A DNA stretch of 64,000 nucleotides, from NCBI GenBank assembly GCA_014302835.1, contig CP060294.1, positions 2,815,067 through 2,879,066 on the forward strand, given 5' to 3'. The stretch is from Pedobacter sp. PAMC26386 (lineage in GTDB: Bacteria > Bacteroidota > Bacteroidia > Sphingobacteriales > Sphingobacteriaceae). The position numbers and the translations under genes are program-made. Of the stretch, positions 1 through 7,132 are shown in pieces (the stretch's first letter is position 1; each line of letters opens with the position of its first letter). Below the pieces are notes generated by a model. That model did not search any database and was not told where the DNA came from. It saw nothing but the letters and a program-made list of their open reading frames with translations.

Positions 1-458
1 CCCGGTTTATCGCTCAATGGCATATCCAGAAGACTTGCCCGATAGTTATTCAGAGCAGATACTCCAATTCTGATTCGTCCGCTTTTCAAAGCATCATTAT
101 GCAAAAAAGTAGTTTGCCACTCCGCATCGTTGGCGAATTTGAAAAACGTCAATCTCCCTACTCCATTTTTACCGTGCATCACCGACCTGTTCCTGTTGAC
201 AGCTAACTGCAATGCCTTTTCCGACTCGTAAAAAGGATCAAACTTAATCTTCAGGTTCTTGAAGTTTATGCCGTATCCATTGTCATAGATCTCCAGTCTA
301 TCCATAAACCCCAGCTCGTTAGCTGTGTAATTAATTTCTAAGGTATCAGCATTCGCATCAAAACCATTCCAGATATACTCAGCAAGTGCTTGCTTTTCAT
401 TGTAATTCCGCAATACCTTTTGTATGCCGCTGGAAGTGATATTTACATTATTTGCCAT
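1..458 (-). CDS. GHKL-type (HSP90-like) ATP-binding protein, N-terminal part, truncated by window edge
   Basis: The frame is open from an ATG at 458 down to base 1, so about 152 residues of the N-terminus are visible and the C-terminus lies outside the window. Near the start is an N-box-like segment, EYIWNGFDANA. It is followed by a DNGYGI motif (the G1 box that binds the adenine) and HGKNGVGRLTFFKF (the lid/G2 region). This order is that of HATPase_c_3 proteins, the fold shared by HSP90, MutL, MORC and histidine kinases. No signal peptide is seen, so it is probably cytoplasmic. Proteins of this architecture are often large ATPases of unknown role, and some belong to anti-phage systems, but nothing visible here decides that. 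The ATPase fold is fairly certain; the biological role is unknown. Confidence 0.75.
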   Translation of the reverse strand, partial: MANNVNITSSGIQKVLRNYNEKQALAEYIWNGFDANADTLEINYTANELGFMDRLEIYDNGYGINFKNLKIKFDPFYESEKALQLAVNRNRSVMHGKNGVGRLTFFKFANDAEWQTTFLHNDALKSGRIRIGVSALNNYRASLLDMPLSDKP

Positions 459-539
459 AGAACTGGTAGGGTATATTTCAAGTCAAAACTAAACATTAAT
501 TTATTTAGAGGCTTTAGAACCTGTTTAAAATTTATCTTA

Positions 540-923
540 TTATTTAAACTCGCTTTTAATTTCTTCTTCAATTCTTAGACTTTCTTTGTGAATGGCATTC
601 ATCATCTCGGTAATAAAGGTAGCTGACAACCCTTCTTTTGCACCAGCTGCGATACTTTTCTCCAGGACTTGTTTAAAACGATCCGCCTGCAAAGCAGGAA
701 TATGATGTTTAGCCTTATAGATACCAATCTCTTTCACAACTCTTTCTCGTTCACCAATTATTTCCATCAATTTCTTGTCCAGTGAGTCGATCTTTTTTCT
801 ACTGACCTGCAACAGATCAGAATTACTGTCAGAAGTTTTTGTATTTAGATTCTGCGCACAAACCATGGTGTGACTGAACAAACATGCTGCAAATAATAAT
901 GCGATCCGGCTATATAGTTTCAT
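540..923 (-). CDS. Secreted AroQ-type chorismate mutase
   Basis: This 127-residue protein has an N-terminal signal peptide (hydrophobic residues 7-17, likely cut after VCA at 23) followed by one AroQ helical domain at about 40-125. Chorismate mutase converts chorismate to prephenate. An ungapped hand alignment with the E. coli P-protein mutase domain (offset 31) keeps Arg42, Arg59, Lys70 and Arg82, the equivalents of Arg11, Arg28, Lys39 and Arg51. Three pocket positions differ: Asp48 is Gln79, Glu52 is Phe83 and Gln88 is Glu119. Glu at the last position also occurs in the yeast enzyme. The signal peptide places it in the periplasm, as in the exported *AroQ class. No other shikimate gene is adjacent. 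The fold is confident; activity with the altered pocket is less sure, and a related pericyclic activity is possible. Confidence 0.8.
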   Translation of the reverse strand: MKLYSRIALLFAACLFSHTMVCAQNLNTKTSDSNSDLLQVSRKKIDSLDKKLMEIIGERERVVKEIGIYKAKHHIPALQADRFKQVLEKSIAAGAKEGLSATFITEMMNAIHKESLRIEEEIKSEFK

Positions 924-1045
924 AATGATAGATTAGAATGCTAAATTAATCTTTCATCTTCTATACAGATATAAAATGATAATAGATTTTATCCCGCGTA
1001 TGTAAATTTATAAATTCCGAACCCGTTTGAATTTATTTACCAGCT

Positions 1046-1078
1046 TTTTAATAAAAAATAAGTTTTAATAAAAAATAA
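1046..1078. repeat. Two tandem copies of a 16-nt AT-rich repeat
   Basis: The 16-mer TTTTAATAAAAAATAA occurs at 1046-1061 and again, identically, at 1063-1078, separated by one G. It lies in the 256-bp gap upstream of the chorismate mutase gene. The sequence is low-complexity, so chance or slippage is a sufficient explanation, though it could act as an UP-like promoter element. Confidence 0.5.
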
Positions 1079-1144
1079 TCAGGGGTTTATACAATAAAGC
1101 TTAAATATGAGCGTCTGTATATATGAGAGCGTTAATTTAGATAG

Positions 1145-1181
1145 CGGGGATCAGTCGGAGGACTTATCCCCGTTTCTTTTT
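1145..1181 (+). terminator. Hairpin followed by U-rich tract, plus-strand orientation
   Basis: CGGGGAT at 1145-1151 pairs perfectly with ATCCCCG at 1166-1172 across a 14-nt loop, and TTTCTTTTT follows. The U-rich side is on the plus strand, yet no plus-strand gene precedes it. The nearest gene, ending at 1180, runs on the minus strand. It is either a terminator for an unannotated plus-strand RNA or a bidirectional 3' structure. Confidence 0.5.
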
Positions 1182-1875
1182 ATAACCCTTTGATGATTGC
1201 CCGGGTCACTTGCGAAATATCATCATCAAAACGATGAGAACCAGGAATGATAACTTTATGTATCTTATCTGTTGGTTTGATAGCTTTATAAAATTCACTA
1301 TCTTCATCTTTACCGAAAATACACCATACCGGAATCACAGATTTCGACAGTTCTGGATTTACTTTATACTTTTCTTTATCTGTTGAACCAAAATTCAGTA
1401 AGTTTTTCAACTTCACTACATAACCAGTAGAAAATCCCGGAGAAAGTAATACCAAAGAGTTTTGTTTCTCTGCCAGATGTTCTGGTAAACGAGAAGGTAC
1501 AAAAGCAGCAACATCTGCCCCAAAAGAATAACCAATTATAGAAAAAGACTCCTTATTCCATGTTTTAAGATAAGAAGAGATAATCACCTGCATATCTCTG
1601 GAAAATTGATCTGGAGTTTTCTGATTCCAAAAGTACTTACGGGTATCCAATCCAATAGTTGCATATCCGTTTTTAACCAGTTCTTTTACTGTTGACTCTG
1701 AAAAAGTATTCCAGCCACCATCACCAGTCAGGAAAACCAATAGCGGTTTATTGGAACGAACATAATGCGCATGGATTGGAAACTCTGACACTTCGCGTGC
1801 AGGCTGAGCATACACGTTGAACAAGCTGCATGCCGTAATTAGCAAACAGGTACTTAAAATGATTGTTAACTTCAT
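1180..1875 (-). CDS. VirJ/AcvB-like exported alpha/beta hydrolase
   Basis: The 231-residue product has an N-terminal export signal. LITAC near residue 16 could be a lipobox, while VYAQ a few residues later could be a signal peptidase I site. The body has the VirJ-family signature: an LTGDGGW oxyanion-type motif early, GYSFGAD around the nucleophile serine, a GKDEDS acid segment and a GSHRFDDD histidine segment. In Agrobacterium, AcvB/VirJ are periplasmic, and AcvB is reported to hydrolyse lysyl-phosphatidylglycerol. This protein is close to the length of the catalytic domain alone. It is monocistronic here, with a TAACTTTG box about 45 bases upstream. A periplasmic serine hydrolase is confident; the substrate is an inference. 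Confidence 0.75.
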   Translation of the reverse strand: MKLTIILSTCLLITACSLFNVYAQPAREVSEFPIHAHYVRSNKPLLVFLTGDGGWNTFSESTVKELVKNGYATIGLDTRKYFWNQKTPDQFSRDMQVIISSYLKTWNKESFSIIGYSFGADVAAFVPSRLPEHLAEKQNSLVLLSPGFSTGYVVKLKNLLNFGSTDKEKYKVNPELSKSVIPVWCIFGKDEDSEFYKAIKPTDKIHKVIIPGSHRFDDDISQVTRAIIKGL

Positions 1876-1921
1876 TGTTTTGATTTTGTCTGAAGAGAGA
1901 GTCGCCCCTATCGCCTTTATG

Positions 1922-1929
1922 CAAAGTTA
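1922..1929 (-). promoter_or_regulatory. Bacteroidota -7 promoter element upstream of the VirJ-like gene
   Basis: Read on the minus strand, 1929-1922 is TAACTTTG, an exact match to the Bacteroidota -7 consensus TAnnTTTG. It would start transcription near 1915 and give a leader of roughly 40 nt before the ATG at 1875. I see no good -33 TTTG at the expected spacing. The palindrome CACATAGATGTG (1939-1950, five-base arms) lies just upstream and could be an operator. Confidence 0.45.
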
Positions 1930-2298
1930 AAAAAAAGCCACATAGATGTGATTAATCTTACGGATTCAATATATGATCTCCGTCATTTTTTAGCACAGTT
2001 TACCGTTTTATATTTGGAACAGATAATTTATTCCAAACCGGTGGATACCGGTTTATCCTTGGGGGTTTTACTGGGAAGTTCAGCCGCCTTCATTCCAGAT
2101 TTGTTTAGGATAATACAAAATCGAATAGAAAGGTAAGATCTAAACGCCGGTTTAAATGAAGATAAAAACATCTTTTATTTAAGAAACCACTTATTTGGTA
2201 CAAGGTTTGTCATCTATGTTATAATAGTATAAGCACACAGCCAATATTGAGTCATTCAACTAAAAACGGCCTTATTTCTATTAGAAACCTATTGAAAG
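1930..2298. other. Intergenic region between VirJ-like gene and receiver gene
   Basis: No convincing gene is visible here. AAACCGGT at 2035-2042 forms a perfect 8-bp inverted repeat with ACCGGTTT at 2047-2054 around a 4-nt loop. There is no T-tract after it, so it is not an obvious terminator. A 62-codon GTG-initiated frame at 1948-2136 spans the area but shows no recognisable domain or start signal. The promoter of the downstream receiver gene presumably lies in 2190-2280. Confidence 0.4.
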
Positions 2299-2664
2299 AT
2301 GATGAAGCAAATATATGTTGTAGAAGATGATCAGGATATCAGACAGATTATAGAATTCATTCTGGAAGACGAAGGTTATAAAGTAAGACTATTCCCTGAT
2401 ATTTCTTCCTTCCATGCAGCCATGACGGACAATATCCCAGATTTGTATTTGCTGGATGTAATGCTTCCCGATGGCAATGGTCTGGAATTATGTAAAGAGA
2501 TCCGAACTACCCAAAAGACCAAAGACATACCGATTATCGTGATGTCTGCACATGCTTCAGCGGATTCCGTTTTTCAGCAGTGTACTGCCAATGATTTTAT
2601 CAGTAAGCCTTTTGATCTGAATGATATTCTGTTCAGGATTAAGAAACAGATAACATTACATTAG
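2299..2664 (+). CDS. Stand-alone response-regulator receiver domain
   Basis: This 121-residue protein is a single CheY-like receiver with no output domain. It shows the acidic pocket EDD at residues 9-11, the phospho-acceptor Asp53 in LLDVMLP, a Ser in the MSAHA segment replacing the usual switch Thr, and the conserved Lys in SKPFD. Such proteins act as phosphotransfer intermediates or bind partner proteins when phosphorylated. No histidine kinase is adjacent, so its partner is unknown. There are two consecutive start codons (2299 and 2302). The 3' end overlaps the convergent histidine decarboxylase gene by 26 bases, with no room for a terminator between them. Confidence 0.88.
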   Translation: MMKQIYVVEDDQDIRQIIEFILEDEGYKVRLFPDISSFHAAMTDNIPDLYLLDVMLPDGNGLELCKEIRTTQKTKDIPIIVMSAHASADSVFQQCTANDFISKPFDLNDILFRIKKQITLH

Positions 2665-3778
2665 ACTCTGCTATTTCTCCGACTAACTGATCTATCTGAT
2701 TTTTAGTTACATTAGGCATGCAAATGATATGGCACCAACCATTTTCTAAAGCCAGCTGCCATTTAATTCTTACCTGTGCTGCGGGTTCCGGCAAATTTAC
2801 TGTAATGGAATCCGGATTTCTCCAGGCATTAATACCAATCTCCTTTAAACGCATTTCCGCATAAGCAGCTACTTCAAGACTATGTAAAGCTCTTTTCTTA
2901 AATCCTTCCAACCCAAGGCTTTTAATCATATACCACAAAAATAAAGGAGTATGACCATTTCTTGAACCTGTAATTGTGGTATCCATACTTCCAGTATAGG
3001 AAACTGAACGTGCAATACGGTCACGGTTATTCTTTTTAACAACAACTACACCGCAAGGAATCGGAGAACCTATAAATTTGTGTCCGCTTATCGCAATACT
3101 ATCTGCCCCATCGGAAAAATCAAATGCTGGACGAGGTTCTATAAATGCGCTGTAACTTCCTGATAAGGCGCCGTCAGCATGGATATAATAATGCTGAATA
3201 GCCAGGTCTTGTAAAATTGCCCTGATCTTGCTTACATCATCACGGGCTTCAGTCATTGTAGTTCCGATATTGGCGAAAATAATCACCGGCATATGCCTGT
3301 TCATCTTTATCGTATCCCGAAGATCATCATAATCAATTTCGCCAGTTGACTGGGTACGGATAACGATGTTGGGCATATTTAGCAAATGCAGATTTTTTTG
3401 TACGCTATAATGTGTAGCCTGCGAAAAATAGACCATCCCCTTTGGGTGAATTTCCCTTGCCAGGTATAAGCCATAAAGATTTCCTTCAGAGCCACCATTG
3501 GTTACATAACCCCACCAATTATTCACAGGTGCCCTAAACAGTTCTGCAAAGAACTCTAAAACCTCTTTTTCCATTTCACGTGTACCTACATTATAGGTTG
3601 ACGCAACAAATGGATCCCCAAGATTATTAATCGGAAAATTCAGAAATTTTGCTAGTTCAGTATAATCAAAATCTTTTGACACTGGATATCCAAGCATTAA
3701 CTCTGAATCGGCAGTTAATCTTTCCATTAAATCCTGCAGTCTCTCTGCGTTTTCTGGCGATAGGTTACTCTGTTCCAT
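2639..3778 (-). CDS. hdc: Pyridoxal-phosphate histidine decarboxylase
   Basis: This is a group II PLP decarboxylase of 379 residues, converting histidine to histamine and CO2. It closely resembles the Morganella/Klebsiella-type enzyme by eye. Shared segments include WGYVTNGGSEGN (cofactor phosphate region), IIFANIGTT, YIHADGALSG with the aspartate that contacts the pyridine nitrogen, and ISGHKFIGSPIPCG with the Schiff-base lysine at residue 234. TITGSRNGHTPLFLW and GINAWRNPDSITV follow. The ATG at 3778 is preferred to upstream starts because homology begins there and the preceding 30 codons are AT-rich and unlike the family. It is divergent from an Lrp-type regulator across 167 bases, suggesting amino-acid-responsive control. 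No histidine/histamine antiporter is nearby. A related aromatic or serine decarboxylase activity is possible but less likely. Confidence 0.85.
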   Translation of the reverse strand: MEQSNLSPENAERLQDLMERLTADSELMLGYPVSKDFDYTELAKFLNFPINNLGDPFVASTYNVGTREMEKEVLEFFAELFRAPVNNWWGYVTNGGSEGNLYGLYLAREIHPKGMVYFSQATHYSVQKNLHLLNMPNIVIRTQSTGEIDYDDLRDTIKMNRHMPVIIFANIGTTMTEARDDVSKIRAILQDLAIQHYYIHADGALSGSYSAFIEPRPAFDFSDGADSIAISGHKFIGSPIPCGVVVVKKNNRDRIARSVSYTGSMDTTITGSRNGHTPLFLWYMIKSLGLEGFKKRALHSLEVAAYAEMRLKEIGINAWRNPDSITVNLPEPAAQVRIKWQLALENGWCHIICMPNVTKNQIDQLVGEIAESNVMLSVS

Positions 3779-3945
3779 CTTACAAATACAATTAGTTTTA
3801 ATGATATGTAAAATAAACAATCTCAACTCTATAAAACTATTATTTGGCATAAATAAGAAAACAAACACTATTATATTGATATTTACAATCTTTTTAAACC
3901 TTTTAAGAGGTGTAAAATTAATTAATACAGTATAAAAAAACTACG
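3779..3945. promoter_or_regulatory. Divergent promoter region between hdc and lrp-like gene
   Basis: This 167-bp AT-rich gap must hold both divergent promoters. I find no exact TAnnTTTG element in either direction and no long perfect inverted repeat. The assignment rests on gene arrangement only. Confidence 0.4.
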
Positions 3946-4410
3946 ATGGAAGCGTTCGACCCTATTGATAAGAAGATTTTAAAGGTTTTACAGGCAGATG
4001 CCCGCCTGAATACAAAGCAAATTGCAGGTAAAATAGGATTGACGGTTACGCCAACATACGAAAGACTCAAAAAAATTGAGCAGTCTGGGGTAATTAAAGA
4101 CTATGTGGCCTTATTGGACAGGGATAAAATCGGGAAAACAATAGTTGCCTTTATTAATGTTTCCTTACAGCTGCATTCTAAACCACTCATTAATGTATTT
4201 GAAAAAGCCATCATTAAAGTTCCTGAAGTCATGGAATGTTTCCACGTTGCAGGTAATTTTGATTATTTGCTAAAAGTTGTCGTCAAGGATATGAATAGTT
4301 ATCAGAATTTCCTTTCTAATAAACTAGCTACAATTGAGAATATTGCACATGTTCAAAGCTCATTTGTCATGACTGAAATCAAGTATCAGACCGCCTATGT
4401 ACTTGACTAA
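3946..4410 (+). CDS. Lrp/AsnC-family transcriptional regulator
   Basis: The 154-residue protein begins with an AsnC-type winged helix. DPIDKKILKVLQADARLN and the recognition region LTVTPTYERLKKIEQSGVI occupy roughly residues 5-50. An alpha/beta RAM (ligand-binding and oligomerisation) domain follows at about 65-150. The length is typical of Lrp. Family members form octameric discs and respond to amino acids, acting as local or global regulators. Its divergent position next to histidine decarboxylase makes hdc the natural target, with histidine as a candidate effector; this is inferred from context only. A hairpin shortly after the stop may serve as its terminator. Confidence 0.9.
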   Translation: MEAFDPIDKKILKVLQADARLNTKQIAGKIGLTVTPTYERLKKIEQSGVIKDYVALLDRDKIGKTIVAFINVSLQLHSKPLINVFEKAIIKVPEVMECFHVAGNFDYLLKVVVKDMNSYQNFLSNKLATIENIAHVQSSFVMTEIKYQTAYVLD

Positions 4411-4820
4411 CATCTGGCTAAGGAACAGCAGGACCGGCGAGTATTAACCTATTTCGTTTGGACCTGCTGGTTCCCTGCACCTGTTCTAATCAGGAGGTTC
4501 TTTAATAAATTGATTAGAATGAATGATTAACTCTTGCATAAGGTCTGTAATTATTTAGGTTCTAAACACCTTAATATTACTATAGTTATGAAAAACCGAT
4601 TAATCTCCTAGGCTAAAACAAAGTTTACACCTATATATGTTATCCAGGCGCTTTCAGGTCGACAAAATAGTTCTATACACTTGATAATCAACCACAAAAC
4701 AAATACTATTTTCTACAATTAGATATTTAAAGTGTACACTAAGAATAATTTATAATTCCTAAAAACATTTATTTTACACAAAAATAACATTGCAGGTGAT
4801 TTAAGACAATTAATAATTAC
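4411..4820. other. Intergenic region with two inverted repeats
   Basis: No gene is visible in about 410 bases. Two hairpins stand out. GGAACAGCAGG at 4422-4432 pairs with CCTGCTGGTTCC at 4463-4474 with a one-base bulge, just after the Lrp-type gene. TTCTAATCA at 4484-4492 pairs perfectly with TGATTAGAA at 4511-4519. Neither has a strong T-tract, so termination is only a possibility. The remainder is AT-rich and presumably contains the XRE gene promoter. Confidence 0.45.
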
Positions 4821-4835
4821 CACCTTGTCAAGGTG
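4821..4835. promoter_or_regulatory. Palindrome overlapping the XRE start codon (candidate autoregulatory operator)
   Basis: CACCTTG at 4821-4827 and CAAGGTG at 4829-4835 are perfect inverted 7-bp arms around a single T. The right arm ends in the proposed GTG start (4833-4835) of the XRE-family gene. XRE repressors bind such short palindromes and often autoregulate. The placement would block initiation or, as an RNA hairpin, occlude the start. Confidence 0.45.
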
Positions 4836-5399
4836 GCAAAGAACGATAAAAGTGCATTAAAAGAATACGGTAACCGGGTGAGAACCTTTAGAAAAGAGGC
4901 TAATATCTCGCAGGAAGCATTAGCTACCTTTGCGAGTTTGTATCAGTCCTACATTGCTTCTATCGAAAAAGGGGATGTTAATATCGGTATACTGGCACAA
5001 CAAACATTGAGCAATACCTTTGGAGTTAAACATTACCAGTTAGCCGATCCGGATTTTCCGATTCCGCCTAAAAAGGTTTTAAGAGAAAATATCAGACGTT
5101 ATCTTCATCAAAAAAACATAGACCCCGCTTGTCTGAAGGAAAAGATACCTAATTATGTGACTTGCATGGATGAATTGCTAAAATCTGGCTTTCTGGATGA
5201 AGCCAGGACAACTAAGCAGATTGCAGATAAATATAAGCAGGAGTATCAACTGGTTATTAGCCCTGCCCGCATAGCTGGCATTTTGAGCCGGGGTTCCAGA
5301 AGTGATCACATTGACACGATCAAATCTCCGTGTGGTAAACAAAGTAAGTACAGATTGCTTAATAAGCAGGTAAATCCTAAAAATAATTCAACAGGTTAA
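4833..5399 (+). CDS. XRE-family helix-turn-helix regulator with extra C-terminal domain
   Basis: The 188-residue product has a Cro/C1-type HTH at about residues 8-70, with RTFRKEANISQEALA and SYIASIEKGDVN as the typical helices. Residues 85-180 form an unassigned region. The part around TTKQIADKYKQEYQLVISPARIAGILSRG looks like a second helix-turn-helix, so it may contact DNA twice. The start is a GTG at 4833, chosen because the HTH begins soon after and no in-frame ATG lies at the right place. The palindrome at 4821-4835 overlaps that start. The gene is monocistronic, ended by a strong terminator overlapping its stop. Its targets are unknown; the convergent SusC/SusD operon is a neighbour but not obviously related. 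Confidence 0.75.
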   Translation: MAKNDKSALKEYGNRVRTFRKEANISQEALATFASLYQSYIASIEKGDVNIGILAQQTLSNTFGVKHYQLADPDFPIPPKKVLRENIRRYLHQKNIDPACLKEKIPNYVTCMDELLKSGFLDEARTTKQIADKYKQEYQLVISPARIAGILSRGSRSDHIDTIKSPCGKQSKYRLLNKQVNPKNNSTG

Positions 5400-5414
5400 G
5401 AGCCTGTTTTTTTT
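5390..5414 (+). terminator. Rho-independent terminator of the XRE gene
   Basis: AACAGG (5390-5395) pairs with CCTGTT (5403-5408) and runs into eight Ts. The stem begins inside the last codons and spans the TAA stop, giving a compact intrinsic terminator. Confidence 0.8.
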
Positions 5415-5450
5415 ACAAATTCAAACAGGGAATAAATGCTTTTTAGTATA

Positions 5451-5485
5451 AAAACCGCCTTAAGCGCAGGGCTTAAGACGGTTTT
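5451..5485 (-). terminator. Rho-independent terminator of the ROK-SusC-SusD operon
   Basis: AAAACCGCCTTAAGC (5451-5465) pairs with GCTTAAGACGGTTTT (5471-5485) with one mismatch and a 5-nt loop. On the minus strand the stem is followed by a T-run, placing it correctly about 20 bases after the SusD-like stop codon. Confidence 0.8.
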
Positions 5486-5505
5486 GAGCGAGAGGTTATA
5501 TAGAA

Positions 5506-7107
5506 TTAAAAGTTTGGCTTATTTAAATCCCACCACAACCTGGTGCCTCCATTATCAAGTCCGCCCAGTAACTGGACAGCTTTCTGAATTTCAGCCCCAT
5601 TAGTAGAGTATTCATTTTGCGGAAATGCTAATCTTCGGATCTGGATTTTCGAGTCTATTGTTCCGTTACTGTTGTTTGTTACTACAGGGAACAGTTTAGG
5701 ATATCCTGTACGACGGTATTCCGTCCAGGCTTCCTGACCTTCAGGGAACATTGCAATCCATTTCTGCGTGATAATACGTTCTAGTTTTTGCTCATTTGCT
5801 ACCCCATCATCCCATTTAATGGTAATTGTGGAGACTGCAGGCGAATTATTTACCGCATTTCCTGGATCAACATAAGCGATTGGCAAGCTTGTATTATCAT
5901 TAATATAAGCACTGCCTGATACTCCCCACTGATCCATTGAAGTTTGAATACCTGTGGTATAATTAGTCTGTGCATCACCTGCACCAGACCAGCCGCGTAA
6001 TGCTGCTTCAGCTTTTAAAAACCATACTTCTGCTGCGGTCATCATCATCATAGGTGAATTATTTTTCACAATAGTCTTGGTATTTAGCAAAGAGTAACCA
6101 TTGTAACCAGGTTTAGCAGTTACCAGTGACCCTATACGGATACCTTTATACTGACCAGCAAAACGATCATCTGTAGCCGGTGTAGCATATATAGATAAAC
6201 GTGGGTCTTTATATCCAACCAGGTAAGATTCTATTGGTGCTCCCAGCGCAATATCCGTCCAGCTGGATGTAATTACTTCCAGTGGATTATGAGTTCCACC
6301 ACCAGAAACACCAGCATTGTCAGCATTTGTAGTCAATACACCTCCGTTAGCTGGATCTAAAGCCTTTTGCGCTTGTGTCTGAGCAGTTGCCGCATCAGCT
6401 TTCACAATATGCATAGCTAATCGTAAACGCAGTGAATTAGCAAATTTAACCCATTTCGTATAATCTCCGCCATAGACTAAATCATATTGCTGAAACGGAA
6501 TTTTGCCCGGGTTAGCTTTGACATAAGTATTCAGATTGGTCACAGCTGTATCCAGCTCAAGGAAAAATTGCTTATAGATATCCTGCTGAGAATCATAAGG
6601 TGTATTCATTAAAGTTTGTCCTGCGCGACTGTATGCAGCCGGACCGAATTTATCGGTCAGCCTGTTCATCGTTTCCACCTTAAGGATTAAAGCTATACCC
6701 CAAAAATCAGGCTGTGAAGTCCTTGTTCCTGATTTTGCTATTGCATTGATGGCAAAAAAAGAGTTGGTATAAGAAGTCACGAAAATATTCTGATTCCACC
6801 CATCTACCAAACTGTAATTCAGGTTATTAATATTTCCTCTAAAAGGATTTGGTGACATCATATATCCTGAATAACAATCTGCATTTAAGTTTTGGTTCAG
6901 CTGATAATCACCTTCCCCTCCAAAAATGGCAGCCTGGATTCCTGGATATATCAATCCAACCTGGAATTTCCCTTTACCTATACCAGTATTATCGGTATTA
7001 TATTCTTCAAAATTCTTTTTACAACTGGTGAACGTGAGTACTGTAAGCAAAAGAAAAGCCGACAGCGCAAATTGATAACCATTGCGTATCATATATTGAG
7101 TTTTCAT
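5506..7107 (-). CDS. SusD/RagB-like outer-membrane lipoprotein
   Basis: The protein is about 533 residues from the ATG at 7107. That start is chosen over an upstream in-frame start because it places a lipoprotein signal (hydrophobic stretch then FTSCKK) correctly. The conserved N-terminal region, the central TPR-like helical segments and the C-terminal WTEYRRTGYPKLFP segment are typical of SusD-like_2 proteins. SusD lipoproteins sit on the cell surface as a lid on their SusC partner and bind the oligomeric nutrient. It follows the SusC-like gene by 25 bases and ends at a terminator, so it is the last gene of the operon. The substrate cannot be told from sequence, and no glycanase, peptidase or sulfatase is adjacent. 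Confidence 0.88.
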   Translation of the reverse strand: MKTQYMIRNGYQFALSAFLLLTVLTFTSCKKNFEEYNTDNTGIGKGKFQVGLIYPGIQAAIFGGEGDYQLNQNLNADCYSGYMMSPNPFRGNINNLNYSLVDGWNQNIFVTSYTNSFFAINAIAKSGTRTSQPDFWGIALILKVETMNRLTDKFGPAAYSRAGQTLMNTPYDSQQDIYKQFFLELDTAVTNLNTYVKANPGKIPFQQYDLVYGGDYTKWVKFANSLRLRLAMHIVKADAATAQTQAQKALDPANGGVLTTNADNAGVSGGGTHNPLEVITSSWTDIALGAPIESYLVGYKDPRLSIYATPATDDRFAGQYKGIRIGSLVTAKPGYNGYSLLNTKTIVKNNSPMMMMTAAEVWFLKAEAALRGWSGAGDAQTNYTTGIQTSMDQWGVSGSAYINDNTSLPIAYVDPGNAVNNSPAVSTITIKWDDGVANEQKLERIITQKWIAMFPEGQEAWTEYRRTGYPKLFPVVTNNSNGTIDSKIQIRRLAFPQNEYSTNGAEIQKAVQLLGGLDNGGTRLWWDLNKPNF

Positions 7108-7132
7108 CTTTTTAATTTTAATGGTGAACATT

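Noticed and set aside
1948..2136. 62-codon plus-strand frame starting with GTG
   Set aside because: It has no recognisable domain, a weak start and no clear ribosome binding site, and lies in a promoter-bearing gap.
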